DNA from: Mercurialis annua | Lineage: Eukaryota > Streptophyta > Magnoliopsida > Malpighiales > Euphorbiaceae | Direction of reading: 5' to 3' | Length of the DNA: 64,000 nucleotides | Assembly (NCBI RefSeq): GCF_937616625.2 | Contig: NC_065570.1 | Location: forward strand, 53,435,665-53,499,664 | In this document: in pieces, positions 11,301 to 23,876 of the stretch | Position numbering within the stretch: position 1 is the first letter of the stretch | How the letters are laid out: every line of letters begins with the position of its first letter | Made by a program: the position numbers and the translations under genes | The notes under the pieces: model-generated | Told to the model about the DNA's origin: nothing | Database searches by the model: none | Seen by the model: only the letters and a program-made list of their open reading frames with translations

Positions 11301-12968
11301 CCTGCATCGCATCCTCAGACTTGATGGAAACATCAGTGTATTAATACACTGGTCTATCTTCTCGGTTCAGAGTTTCCAATATCCGTTCTAGGATAATCGG
11401 AAATCATCAGCCAACCCAAGGGAATATTTCCCTCGTCTTTCTCAATATCGAACCCAAAGGTTCGATCCACAAAAACAAAATGGCAAGTCCAGCTTAACCC
11501 AAAGTTAAAACTATATCAACACAGGTTTTAAGCAAAGATTCGAGTCACGATCAAACCAAACATCAAGGTATCAACCATGACCGCGTGAAATAGATTATCT
11601 CACGTGCTACTCCGCAAGAAGAGACGAAACAAGCAATCAACATAATCCGACCAAACTTGCGAGATACTCAACGCAATTAACCAAAAATTATTATGATTTT
11701 TACAATTATAAACCATGTAAGCATGCCATTAAACAAAATTAACCCAAACATATTTTATAGACGAAAACAGGACATGCTACAACAAGCTTGAACCTTTGAA
11801 TTAAAATCAACTTGCAATAATATCATCTTTAAAGAATACGCTTCAAAATTCATTTTGAAATTTAAAGTCAATTACAAAACTTCCAAACTTTTAGTTGAGC
11901 TCCACGGTTAAAACAAAATCACTATCTGTAAAAGTCTCTTCTTATAATCAATTACTTTAAAACGGATACCCAAGTACCTCAAACCATAAAATCATCGAGA
12001 TAGCCGAGTCATTACAACTTCTAAGCTCAACTCCTAAATTTGGGTGACCCAAGTCGAACCCAAAACAACCGTTTATGAAATAAATTCAAAACATTAGTAA
12101 ATCCGTAATAAGTATTTGAATAAAATTTCCTCCTTTCAAAATTAGGAGCTCAACATAACCTAACCGCTAAACGGTAATTTAAAAACTCAAGTGATAAATC
12201 TTTGATTTCAAACATCCATTCCGTAAACCCCAAAATTCAAAATATAAGAAAATCATTTTTTCTTTGGCAACTTAACCAAAAATCAAACTTTTAAAGAATT
12301 GAACTCAAACTTCTCTTCTGATTCCGTGTCAAAATAAAAATCGAACAAAAATAATTTTCTCAATGAAAACCCTCAAAGCAACATGTGGTCACACAAAGTA
12401 TGACCACAAAACATGATATTTGATTTAACAGCCTAAATCATTTACACCCGAAACAAGGCCAATGCCTAGCAAAATATAATTTTAATTAATCTTTGTTCTC
12501 GGCCAAAGCCAAAACTATACATCAAATAATCCAGCGTTATTAAATCATTTAAAGTGTAAAAGCCAAAGTTTATTACTCAATAAAATGCCACATCAACATG
12601 ATAAGGCAAACAACATCATAACCAAGTATGAATTTAGGCAAACTACCAATCATAAGATTTCCAAAGAAATCAAAAGCAACTAAAATCACCCAAGTAAAAT
12701 GATCTCAACATGATAGAACATATAAAGTAATATCTAAGTGAAAACAATTTTCAATTATAGCATCAACACTTAATAATGACTGACACAGATCACCTATGGG
12801 ATGTAGGCTGAAAGTTTGAAAACAAAAGATGACGTTTCAAAGGACATGACTCGAATCCTAATTCCGCAGTAGTTCCTAAGACACGACATCCACTTATCAT
12901 GGCAAAACAATTATACATATAACATACAATACGGCATTGGTTTGAAACCAAAGCTCTGATACCAACTT
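8349..12968 (-). other. Inner element internal region, non-coding
   Basis: 4620 bp between the PPT and PBS. The longest frames are about 106 codons and match no retroelement protein. Copies of the roughly 170-bp CCGAGT / GGG-GACC module lie at 8600-8770 and 11995-12175. Conserved blocks shared with the outer element lie at 10640-11115 and 12530-12665. The pattern is that of a large retrotransposon derivative that keeps priming and terminal sequences but has lost gag-pol. Confidence 0.82.
12953..12964 (-). other. Primer-binding site, inner element
   Basis: TGGTATCAGAGC on the minus strand, complementary to initiator methionine tRNA, 4 bp from the LTR boundary at 12969. Confidence 0.87.
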
Positions 12969-13797
12969 TGTCACGACCCATTTTCATGAATCGTGACCGG
13001 CGCTAGGGTATGGGTATGGTTGTACCAAAACCCGTAGCTAGCCTTGCGGATAACCAACTTATACCATTTAAAACAATGTACCTGCAGAAGATCACATGCT
13101 CGGGGGCAACCGAGACTTCAGCCTAGTCTAGCAGTACAATAAGCAACGTATATTCAGAGTATACTTATCTGAAATTATAACTCCAACAGTATGGCAACAT
13201 AATATAAATACCATAAATACTGTAATCATGCCAAAAGCAATAAAATAATCACCAACATTCAACAGTCTAAAAATATAAGTACAAGACTAATCATAAGTAA
13301 TCTAATACTACTACTGCGGTCTAAGAGTTTAAAACAGTTCGACTCTTTATTTCTGAAAATAAAATAAAAACCTCCGGAAATGAAGAAACGGAGATCGACC
13401 AAAGCTCAAATCATAAACCTGGAAAATTTGGGAAAACAACGGGGTCAGATTTACTGAGTAGAGTTTATATAACCATTTACATTTATTAAGTTAAAAACCT
13501 TTAAAACGTTTAATAAAACATTTTCATTATGGATTATCAATGAAACCCTAAACCACAATTTTAAATCCATTGTCGTGTCGGTGAGACGTATCTCAATAAC
13601 CGATCCCCGACTATCACTTAATAAATAGTGAGCCCAGGAGACGTATCTTCCACCGGTGCCCTCACTAAGGTGAGACGTATCTCAAACCTACCTCAATACC
13701 ATAATCATTACCGGTGCGCACGCAGTCCCGATGATGCCCATCGAGTAGCACGTTCCAAATCAAATCCACAATGCCGAAAACAGTTCAAAAGCTGCTT

Positions 13798-13863
<66 letters not shown>

Positions 13864-14588
13864 ATACATTTGCTTAATAAAGAGGTAAATAGAGATATAA
13901 ACTCACTGCTTGCTATTCCACGTGAAACTTGACAAGCAATCTAACTCTGGTTCGCCTCTGAAGTACGAACAGTCGACAGGTCTTAATCGATTTCGAAACG
14001 TAGCGATGATAGAGATCGCAGAGTTGATGTGAACCGTCAAAGTACAATCAGATTTAAAGCTGGTTCGAATAATAGAATGAAAGATGATGATTATGATCTC
14101 AGAACACTTGAAGAATGGCGGCTGATGTTTGTTAAGAAGGGAATGAAAATATTAGGTTTAGAAAAAAAAATAGAAACGTAATGCAGTAGATGAAGCACGT
14201 TTAAATAGGGGAGGAAGGAATGAAGGCTTCTGTTGCAAAATTCAAGCACATGAATGTGGCTTATTCATGTAATTAAAAGTGTGGGCTTTTCTTCTTTTAG
14301 AAAACAATGGGCCACGTTAAAATAAGGAAGGGAAATGCATGAATTTCATGCATAAGAAGATTACATATATACACTTTTCTTTTTCCTTTCTTTTCTCCTT
14401 TTTTTTTTTAAAAAAAAACAAATTAATAACACACACTAAACACGAATCAAACCACGATCGAATCAACGAGCGACTAAAATAAATTTAAATAAAAATATGT
14501 AATAATAATAATAATAAATTACTTAAAATTTGACGGAATGCAAAAATAATTATTATAAAAAAAAAAATTTAAAATACGGGATATTACA
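12969..14588 (-). repeat. Inner element LTR, right copy (5' LTR on minus strand)
   Basis: 1620 bp, nearly identical to 6724-8348, followed by the AAATC target duplication. It contains a (TA)n run at about 13801-13857. Confidence 0.9.
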
Positions 14589-14593
14589 AAATC

Positions 14594-15322
14594 AAATCCA
14601 CAATGCCGAAAAACAGTTCGAAAGCTGTTTATACATATAAATATATAAAATACAACATTTGCTTAATAAAGAGGTAAATAGAGATATAAACTCACTGCTT
14701 GCTATTCCACGTGAACCTGACAAGCAATCTAACTCTGGTTCGCCTTTGAAGTACGAACAGTCGACGGGTCTAAATAAAATATTAAAATCATAATTAAAAT
14801 CAGACCCTAACTCTAAAGAGTACTAGACACCACATAGGACTAGTACACACAACGATACGCCAATGTATAATCAAACACATAAGATTAAAACGTATTAAAA
14901 CTATAACCCAAGTTATAGAAATCAAACCAAATAAGTTATATATATTAAATTACAATTTAAGTAATTTAATAAACAATTTAATTTAATTTTAACCCAAGTT
15001 AAAATTCATATCAGTGAGTCAGCCGAGTTATTTAAAACTACCAAGCTTCTTCCCACTTGTTGGGCGACCAAGGTCTAACCCGATCCAAAAGTTTATTAAA
15101 TTATAAACCCGAGTTTATAAATTAAATACTTGATAAAATAATTATCTATTTTAAAAATAGAATTCAATAGCTTAAAACACAAGTAACCAATATTTCAAAA
15201 TCAATTATTTAACTAAACAATTTAGGCAAAAATTGACACGTTAAGCCAAAGATTCTCAAAGTGATAATTACCCGAGGAATTATTTGATTAAAAATATTAT
15301 AATATAAAATATCGTTTTTAAA

Positions 15323-15376
<54 letters not shown>

Positions 15377-16798
15377 GAGCGATTTAAATTATAATCGATA
15401 CTAATATTATTTTTTTAGATTTAAAAAAAAATGTTATCGATTAGTAATTTAGAAATCTAAATGATAAACGAAGGTCCGGTGTCAAATTAATAATTAACCG
15501 AATTACTTAACCATAAAGTCCATTATAATATTTATAAATATCATTTAACCAATAGCATTTAATAATACATTTGCCATAATTTGAAACAGCAAATCCATTT
15601 ATACTTAAGCAAGACAATTCCAATTTGAACAAAACCATTACCGCCAATAATTAAGACAAATGCCATCAGAGAAGATCAAAAGGGAACCCATTTGAATCAA
15701 TTCCTTGGCTTCTAAACAACCAACTAAAATTCAGCTCATTCTCTTATTTAACAAACACAGTAATTCGAAAGACTAAACTCATATCCGGACATTTAAGAAT
15801 CAACAGCTTATATAAAACCTATGATTATTACTTTTTTTTTTAATTAGCCAAAACAATACAATCAACCAATACAATGATCACAATAATGAAACCAACCAAA
15901 GAATTATTACACAACCTACATATAGGTTTAACATTACAGAACAATGAGGAACAACATCAGCAGAAAAAGGAACATAAACTGCAGAACAAAGCATGTATAC
16001 GGCGAATCAGAACGGCAATGAACAGAGAGGTATTTACGTACCGTAATCGATTCCAAAACGTAGGGATTTATGAGAACGATGAAAAATAGTGAATCGTCGA
16101 AGAACTCTCAGATTGAAGCTATAATATTTGAGATACGAATTAGATACGATAAAGACGATAACCAAACGGACGACGAAACTGAAGAGATAACATACCAATT
16201 CGAAGCAATGAGAGGAAAAGAAAGTTTATGATCTCAGGGCGTTTCTTTTAGTATGGCGGCTAGGGTTTGATGAAAGTGGGCGTAATGAATTAGGTTTTCA
16301 ACGCAATCTAAAATATAAAGGAAACAAAAGAGAGAACAAAAATAAACGCAGCATAGCTGCAGAATGCTTAATGCATTGCTAAAAGTTTGAACATAAATTT
16401 GGGCCAACTAATTAAATGAAATTACATGGGCCCAAATTAGACTTAATGCATTGGACCAAAACTAAGCCTAATGCATGGCCAAGATTTAAAAAATGATAAA
16501 GAAAAACATTCCACATTTGGCCTAAATAAATTGGGCCAAATTTTAGTTTTAAATTTTCTTGCTAATTAACGAATTGGTTTTTTCTAGAATTTTAACACCT
16601 GCCAATAAAAGTCAAGCTTAAGGCTCATAATTTAGCATATGTATTGATCATAGAATGGCCAAATTAAATAATAAAGGCCAACCAAACTAACACGAACCAA
16701 ATACGAAAAGAAACATAAATTCGTAAGCGCCTCCAAATTATAACCGGAAACTCATCGAAAAATAGTTTTTTTTTTAAGAAAAAATACGGGATATTACA
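14594..16798 (-). repeat. Outer element LTR, left copy, second segment
   Basis: Resumes after the inner element (AAATC at 14589-14593 is the second copy of its target duplication) and ends GGGATATTACA at 16798. It matches 21678-23876 nearly base for base; visible differences are a single G/A near 15922 versus 23001 and the lengths of an ATA run and a T run. The 14776-16035 part is extra relative to the inner element's LTR. Confidence 0.85.
15328..15373. repeat. (ATA)n microsatellite in the outer LTR
   Basis: About 15 ATA units; the matching site in the right LTR (about 22410-22452) is slightly shorter. Confidence 0.92.
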
Positions 16799-19700
16799 TT
16801 CTCCCAAACTTATTAGAAATTCGTCCTCGAATTTAAATAACGAACCGATTCGAAAACTCAGATGATCACCACACACATATGCGAAAAAATTTAAGTTCAA
16901 CAATTTGGCACCTCAATGACTTCTCCAAACACCACGTGTGAACGAATTAAAAATTTATTTTTAATCGGGAATAACCGATACGCTATACGAGGAAAATTTC
17001 AAAAGAACAAGCTCAAGTCTCAAACTATCAAAGCAACACCACAAATATAGGAACAATTACAAAATTCAAATTGTACTCTTACTAAGCCAAACTCCAATAC
17101 TACAACCCGAAACCCTAAAGACACTCTCAACTGAAAATAATCTTTACATTCCTTAACGTCTACGCACCATATCACATATAGCGGTCACAACACCAATTTC
17201 CTCCTATAAGAAAACTTAAAATGCTCGTTACCAAGTAAATCAAATGTCATCCTGATTAAATATGCTCTCATAAAATAACGGCTGAAAATTTGTCATTATT
17301 AGAATTTTCCCGAGTCAACCAACTAAAATCCACTCGACAATACTATCGACTTCGCAAAAACACACAAATTTCTAAGGAATACATAATTCAAACTTCTGAT
17401 AGCAAAATTTTTCATCCTCCAAAATTTTTGTTTTCAATCACTAAAACCTCGAATCCTACATAAAATCATTTAGATCAAATCGCAATTAATCAGATTATTG
17501 GTTATGCTCCAAAAAATAAATTCTAGAAAAACGCTTTCCGTAAACACAAGTATATAATAACACCATCCTCCTTTAATTTAAAATCATTAGCACCTCAAAT
17601 TTAAATTTCATTTTCAACCGAAAATAATTAACTCGTTAAAAAATCCTTTTGTTCGTAAACGCATCAACATAATAAAACATTCTCAATTTGAAATCATAAC
17701 CGAACCTTACTTTCAAAATAATTTCACGATTTTTATAAAACCGTTCAATAAAATAAAAATAAAAATCTTAAAATCCGCTTTTAAATCAAAACTAACAAAA
17801 TTTCATCGCTTTCTTAAAAAAAAACGATTTTTTTGCAAATAAAAATCTCTTCGTTTACGAATTAATTTCCATAACGGTATCAAAACTTTTAAACAGAAAT
17901 CGAATCTGTAAAAACAAAATTCCTTTTAAGTCTTTCCGTTTTAATAAACGCGCAGAGCATAACCAATTTCCTTAAATTAAAAAAATCCTCAAATTATGTA
18001 TTCTAAGCTGACACAATTCTTTAATCCCAACTCAATATTTTTTCGCTCTTACCGCAACTAAACCTCGAGTGTAATCCTATAACCATAACTCTCATTTATA
18101 AAATGCGGATACTCCAACAATATAAGATAAATCCTTACAATGAAATATTTCTTAAATCACCACTGTCATCACAGAGTACTTGTCTAGATACCAACCAGAT
18201 AAAAATTTTAAAACCGTTTGAAATTTAACTTTTTTTTTAAACACCATTTTCACAATATAACTCGCGAGTTTAGAAAAAACATTTTTCTTGAAAAGTCTCA
18301 CTGATAAAATTTATTTTACATAATTGTACGCTAGGGTGATGACAGCTCTCATCCTCAAAGAGTTGCATTAAACCCTAATCATTTAATGTCGTGATGAATG
18401 TACTACATGCTAGTATCAATTATTTATTTTTCTTTTAATTAGTGATCATACTCAATGCTCAATGCAGTTTCCTATTCGTGGCATTTCAAATGCATGCTCA
18501 TGACATGTCTGGGCACAATTACGTGAAAAAAAACATTTCAATCACTTCAACAAGTTAACATTTGAAGTCAATTTTTCTTCAAAATATATTCTAGACATTC
18601 CACTCTGTGAGACGTGCATTCGTCCATCTTGACATATTTGCCCATCTCCATTATCCTAATCCACCAATTTGAATTGTCATTAACAAAATAATCCAATTAA
18701 ACAACGAAATTAAATCTAACTAACAACTGTTTCCACCTCAAATTAAATTGAAAATTTCCCACGGAAAACAAAACAACACGGCCGCCTTCACAGATCCACT
18801 ATCAGTTTTGGTATTTCATTGATCTACCTAACGACAACACCGGTGTATTACTACACTGATCAACCTCGAACACAGTTTCCACATTCTTTTCTAGAATGCC
18901 AAAAGCCAAAAAAAAATGTTGATACTCTAAATTTCCACAACGGACCCAATTTTAGAAACGCCTAACGCTCGAAACTTAACGCACGAGGCAAACACTTACA
19001 AGTAGAATTATACAATCGATACTGAGTAATATAACTCAAATCACCTTCCTCTAACAAATGTAGATTTTTAAACAGGATCTACCACTGATCCGAAGAGTCG
19101 CTCCTCAAATTTTTAGATATCAAAATTAATCACCCCGATTTCCAGAGTTTAAAAGCTAGATCCGACTATACCAGTTATTACATCTACTGGTTGCAGGGTC
19201 AAAACAAAGGATCAAATCGCACATCGACACCAACGCCAAAGTTAAGGCAAAGAAAAACTAGCGAAAAGTAGCTTCACGTGATACTCTACACAATGAGGCC
19301 AACGAGGACAATAACTGATATGACATAATTTAATCAAACATGAGAGACATAATTATTAACACAATAAAATAGGTCATGAATTTCTCACACAACCGAAAAG
19401 CACTTAAGCATCTTGCAGTAAAATAATTACTCATTAGGGTGGGCAACAATGTAATTCCAAAAGGACTGAGCATGGAACATATTATAGCATCAACGAATTC
19501 TTACCGACATGGTAACAACTCAAACAATTCAACAATGATTAAATTATCGAATCAATTAATAACATGCTCAAAACATCAAAAGATCAACATAAATAAAAAT
19601 ATTGATCAAAAGTACGCATCAAAACCCATATCGAAATATAAAATTAACAAAATAGATTTCAAGTTCATGTCGAGCCCCACAATTTGAAAAATCATTTTCC

Positions 19701-20873
19701 GGAAAACCTCATTTCAAAACAATGGCTAAAATTTGTTTCCAAACGCCTCAATTTAAAATCAACGAGTTACCCGAGTAATTACAATTTCCAAGTTCAACTC
19801 CAATTTGGGTGACCCAAGTCAAGCCCGCAATAATCATTTGTAAAACGTATACAACGCATTTTTAAATTCAGAAAAACGCAATTTAAAACAAAACCTCGAT
19901 CTTTTCAACCAGGAAACTCGACAACACCAAAGTAACAACATCAAGTCATCACCCAAGTGAGACATCTGAAAAATTTAATTAACCTATTCAAAACACATAT
20001 TTCGAAGAAAAAAAAAATAGCACCAAGCAATTAAGACCAACACCAAAGTGTCGACAACCACCAAACGGTAACATTTCAAAAGTATTTAAATCTTTAAAAA
20101 TGGTATCACCTCACAAAATAATTTTATTTAAAAAAAATAACTCTTTTGGAATCACCAGTCAAAGTAAATTTGAAATACGAGAAAAAAATATTTTAATGGG
20201 AACGTAATGAAAATCACCTTTTACGTTATCATGCTCAGACTAATCATCTGACTCTTATGTCCAAAACACCAATTAGACCTAAATAATTTTTTTTTTATTA
20301 AAGAATTTCTAAACCAACATGAGGTCAGCAACGTAAAATCGCAAAACGTGATAAACGATTTTACTATCAAAATCATTTATACCATAAACAAGCCAAAGCC
20401 TAACGAATTTTTTTTTATGTTCTTGGCCAAAGCCAAAACTATTCACCAAATAACCCAGTGTTATAAAACCATTAAAGACATAAAATCAAAGTTTATTACC
20501 CAATGAAATGCCACATCAACATGATAAGACAAACAACGTCATAGCCAAGTATGAATTTAGGAAAATTACCAATCATAAGATTTTTCGAGAAATCAAAAAC
20601 AATTAAATGGATCACTTAAGTGAAATACCAGTTATGAAATAAAATCTTGGCATAAGATCAAATATGACACGATTGACTCGACATTATCCTACAGGTGTAG
20701 GCAGAAAGTTTGAAAACAAAAGATGACGTTTCAAAAGACAAGACACGAATCCTAATTCCGCAGTAGTTACTAGGGCAAGTTAACCACTTATCATGCCAAA
20801 CAATTAAACACTTAACAATTTAAAAAAAAAAAAAAAAAGCCTTGGTTTGAAACCAAAGCTCTGATACCAAGTT
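16799..20873 (-). other. Outer element internal region, non-coding
   Basis: A 4075-bp internal domain. The PPT is at 16799-16810 and the PBS at 20858-20869 (GCTCTGATACCA on plus, the reverse complement of the Met-tRNA-type PBS). No frame over about 80 codons and no retroviral motif on either strand. It is colinear with the inner element's internal region in several blocks: 18160-18625 with 10640-11115, and 20450-20590 with 12530-12665. A copy of the CCGAGT / TTGGGTGACCCAA module lies at 19755-19930. Confidence 0.8.
20858..20869 (-). other. Primer-binding site, outer element
   Basis: The minus strand reads TGGTATCAGAGC, complementary to the 3' end of plant initiator methionine tRNA, 4 bp inside the LTR that ends at 20874. 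Confidence 0.85.
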
Positions 20874-22407
20874 TGTCACGACCCATTTTCATGAATCGTG
20901 ACCGGCGCTAGGGTATGGGTATGGTTGTACCAAAACCCGTAGCTAGCCTTGCGGATAACCCATTTATAACATTTAAAACAATGTACCTGCAGAAAACCAC
21001 ATGCTCGGGGGCAACCGAGACTTCAGCCTAATCTAGCAGTACAGATAAACAGCATTTATTGAAAGTATACTTATTTAAAATTATGACTCCAACAGTATGG
21101 CAATATAATATAAATACCATAATTACTGTAATCATGCCAAAGCTGATAAAATCATAGTTGAACTATATCAACAAACAAAAGTCTAAAAATATAAGTATAA
21201 GACTAAAACATAAATAATCCAATACTACTACTGCGGTCTAAGAGTTAAAATAGTTCGACTCTCTTATTCTGAAATAAATAAAGAACCTCCGTGAATGAAG
21301 AAACGGAGATTGACAAATGCTCAAATCATAAACCTGGAAAATTTGGGAAAACAACGGGGTCAGATTTACTGAGTAGAGTTTATATAACCATTTACATTTA
21401 TTAAGTAGAAAACCTTTAAAAACGTTTAATAAAACAATTTCATTATGGATTATCAATGAAACCCTAAACCACAATTCTAAATCCATTGTCGTGTCGGTGA
21501 GACGTATCTCAATAACCGATCCCCGACTATCACTTAATAAAATAGTGAGCCCAGGAGACGTATCTTCCACCGGTGCCCTCACTAAGGTGAGACGTATCTC
21601 GAACCTACCTCAATACCATAATCATTACCGGTGCGCACGCAGTCCCGATGATGCCCATCGAGTAGCACGTTCCAAATCAAATCCACAATGCCGAAAAACA
21701 GTTCGAAAGCTGTTTATACATATAAATATATAAAATACAACATTTGCTTAATAAAGAGGTAAATAGAGATATAAACTCACTGCTTGCTATTCCACGTGAA
21801 CCTGACAAGCAATCTAACTCTGGTTCGCCTTTGAAGTACGAACAGTCGACGGGTCTAAATAAAATATTAAAATCATAATTAAAATCAGACCCTAACTCTA
21901 AAGAGTACTAGACACCACATAGGACTAGTACACACAACGATACGCCAATGTATAATCAAACACATAAGATTAAAACGTATTAAAACTATAACCCAAGTTA
22001 TAGAAATCAAACCAAATAAGTTATATATATTAAATTACAATTTAAGTAATTTAATAAACAATTTAATTTAATTTTAACCCAAGTTAAAATTCATATCAGT
22101 GAGTCAGCCGAGTTATTTAAAACTACCAAGCTTCTTCCCACTTGTTGGGCGACCAAGGTCTAACCCGATCCAAAAGTTTATTAAATTATAAACCCGAGTT
22201 TATAAATTAAATACTTGATAAAATAATTATCTATTTTAAAAATAGAATTCAATAGCTTAAAACACAAGTAACCAATATTTCAAAATCAATTATTTAACTA
22301 AACAATTTAGGCAAAAATTGACACGTTAAGCCAAAGATTCTCAAAGTGATAATTACCCGAGGAATTATTTGATTAAAAATATTATAATATAAAATATCGT
22401 TTTTAAA

Positions 22408-22455
<48 letters not shown>

Positions 22456-23876
22456 GAGCGATTTAAATTATAATCGATACTAATATTATTTTTTTAGATT
22501 TAAAAAAAAATGTTATCGATTAGTAATTTAGAAATCTAAATGATAAACGAAGGTCCGGTGTCAAATTAATAATTAACCGAATTACTTAACCATAAAGTCC
22601 ATTATAATATTTATAAATATCATTTAACCAATAGCATTTAATAATACATTTGCCATAATTTGAAACAGCAAATCCATTTATACTTAAGCAAGACAATTCC
22701 AATTTGAACAAAACCATTACCGCCAATAATTAAGACAAATGCCATCAGAGAAGATCAAAAGGGAACCCATTTGAATCAATTCCTTGGCTTCTAAACAACC
22801 AACTAAAATTCAGCTCATTCTCTTATTTAACAAACACAGTAATTCGAAAGACTAAACTCATATCCGGACATTTAAGAATCAACAGCTTATATAAAACCTA
22901 TGATTATTACTTTTTTTTTAATTAGCCAAAACAATACAATCAACCAATACAATGATCACAATAATGAAACCAACCAAAGAATTATTACACAACCTACATA
23001 TAAGTTTAACATTACAGAACAATGAGGAACAACATCAGCAGAAAAAGGAACATAAACTGCAGAACAAAGCATGTATACGGCGAATCAGAACGGCAATGAA
23101 CAGAGAGGTATTTACGTACCGTAATCGATTCCAAAACGTAGGGATTTATGAGAACGATGAAAAATAGTGAATCGTCGAAGAACTCTCAGATTGAAGCTAT
23201 AATATTTGAGATACGAATTAGATACGATAAAGACGATAACCAAACGGACGACGAAACTGAAGAGATAACATACCAATTCGAAGCAATGAGAGGAAAAGAA
23301 AGTTTATGATCTCAGGGCGTTTCTTTTAGTATGGCGGCTAGGGTTTGATGAAAGTGGGCGTAATGAATTAGGTTTTCAACGCAATCTAAAATATAAAGGA
23401 AACAAAAGAGAGAACAAAAATAAACGCAGCATAGCTGCAGAATGCTTAATGCATTGCTAAAAGTTTGAACATAAATTTGGGCCAACTAATTAAATGAAAT
23501 TACATGGGCCCAAATTAGACTTAATGCATTGGACCAAAACTAAGCCTAATGCATGGCCAAGATTTAAAAAATGATAAAGAAAAACATTCCACATTTGGCC
23601 TAAATAAATTGGGCCAAATTTTAGTTTTAAATTTTCTTGCTAATTAACGAATTGGTTTTTTCTAGAATTTTAACACCTGCCAATAAAAGTCAAGCTTAAG
23701 GCTCATAATTTAGCATATGTATTGATCATAGAATGGCCAAATTAAATAATAAAGGCCAACCAAACTAACACGAACCAAATACGAAAAGAAACATAAATTC
23801 GTAAGCGCCTCCAAATTATAACCGGAAACTCATCGAAAAATAGTTTTTTTTTTAAGAAAAAATACGGGATATTACA
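20874..23876 (-). repeat. Outer element LTR, right copy (5' LTR on minus strand)
   Basis: 3003 bp, bounded by TGTCACGACCC and GATATTACA on the plus strand, and followed by TAGG. Near-identity to the split left copy implies a recent insertion. Confidence 0.88.

Larger units (their letters stand above)
6724..14588 (-). mobile_element. Inner non-coding LTR retrotransposon nested in the outer element's LTR, minus strand
   Basis: Complete element of 7865 bp. LTRs are at 6724-8348 (1625 bp) and 12969-14588 (1620 bp); the visible differences are in the TA run and A/T homopolymers. The PBS is at 12953-12964 and the PPT at 8349-8360 (AGTTGGGGAGAA on minus). A perfect 5-bp target duplication AAATC is at 6719-6723 and 14589-14593. 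The first 795 bp and the last part of its LTR match the outer element's LTR, so it belongs to the same family. Its 4.6-kb interior carries no polyprotein frame on either strand. Confidence 0.92.
5920..23876 (-). mobile_element. Outer non-coding LTR retrotransposon (LARD-like, Del/Tekay-type ends), minus strand
   Basis: Complete element in minus orientation. On the minus strand the LTRs run from TGTAATATCCC to GGGTCGTGACA. Left LTR copy: 5920-6723 plus 14594-16798 (split by the inner element, 3009 bp). Right copy: 20874-23876 (3003 bp). A primer-binding site for initiator Met-tRNA is at 20858-20869, and a PPT (AGTTTGGGAGAA on minus) is at 16799-16810. The minus-strand approach to the LTR (TTCGAGGACGAATTTC, then the PPT) is the style of Del/Tekay chromoviruses. 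The 4-bp direct repeat TAGG (5916-5919, 23877-23880) flanks the element. The internal 4.1 kb has no gag or pol reading frame on either strand, so it must be mobilised in trans if at all. Confidence 0.88.
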
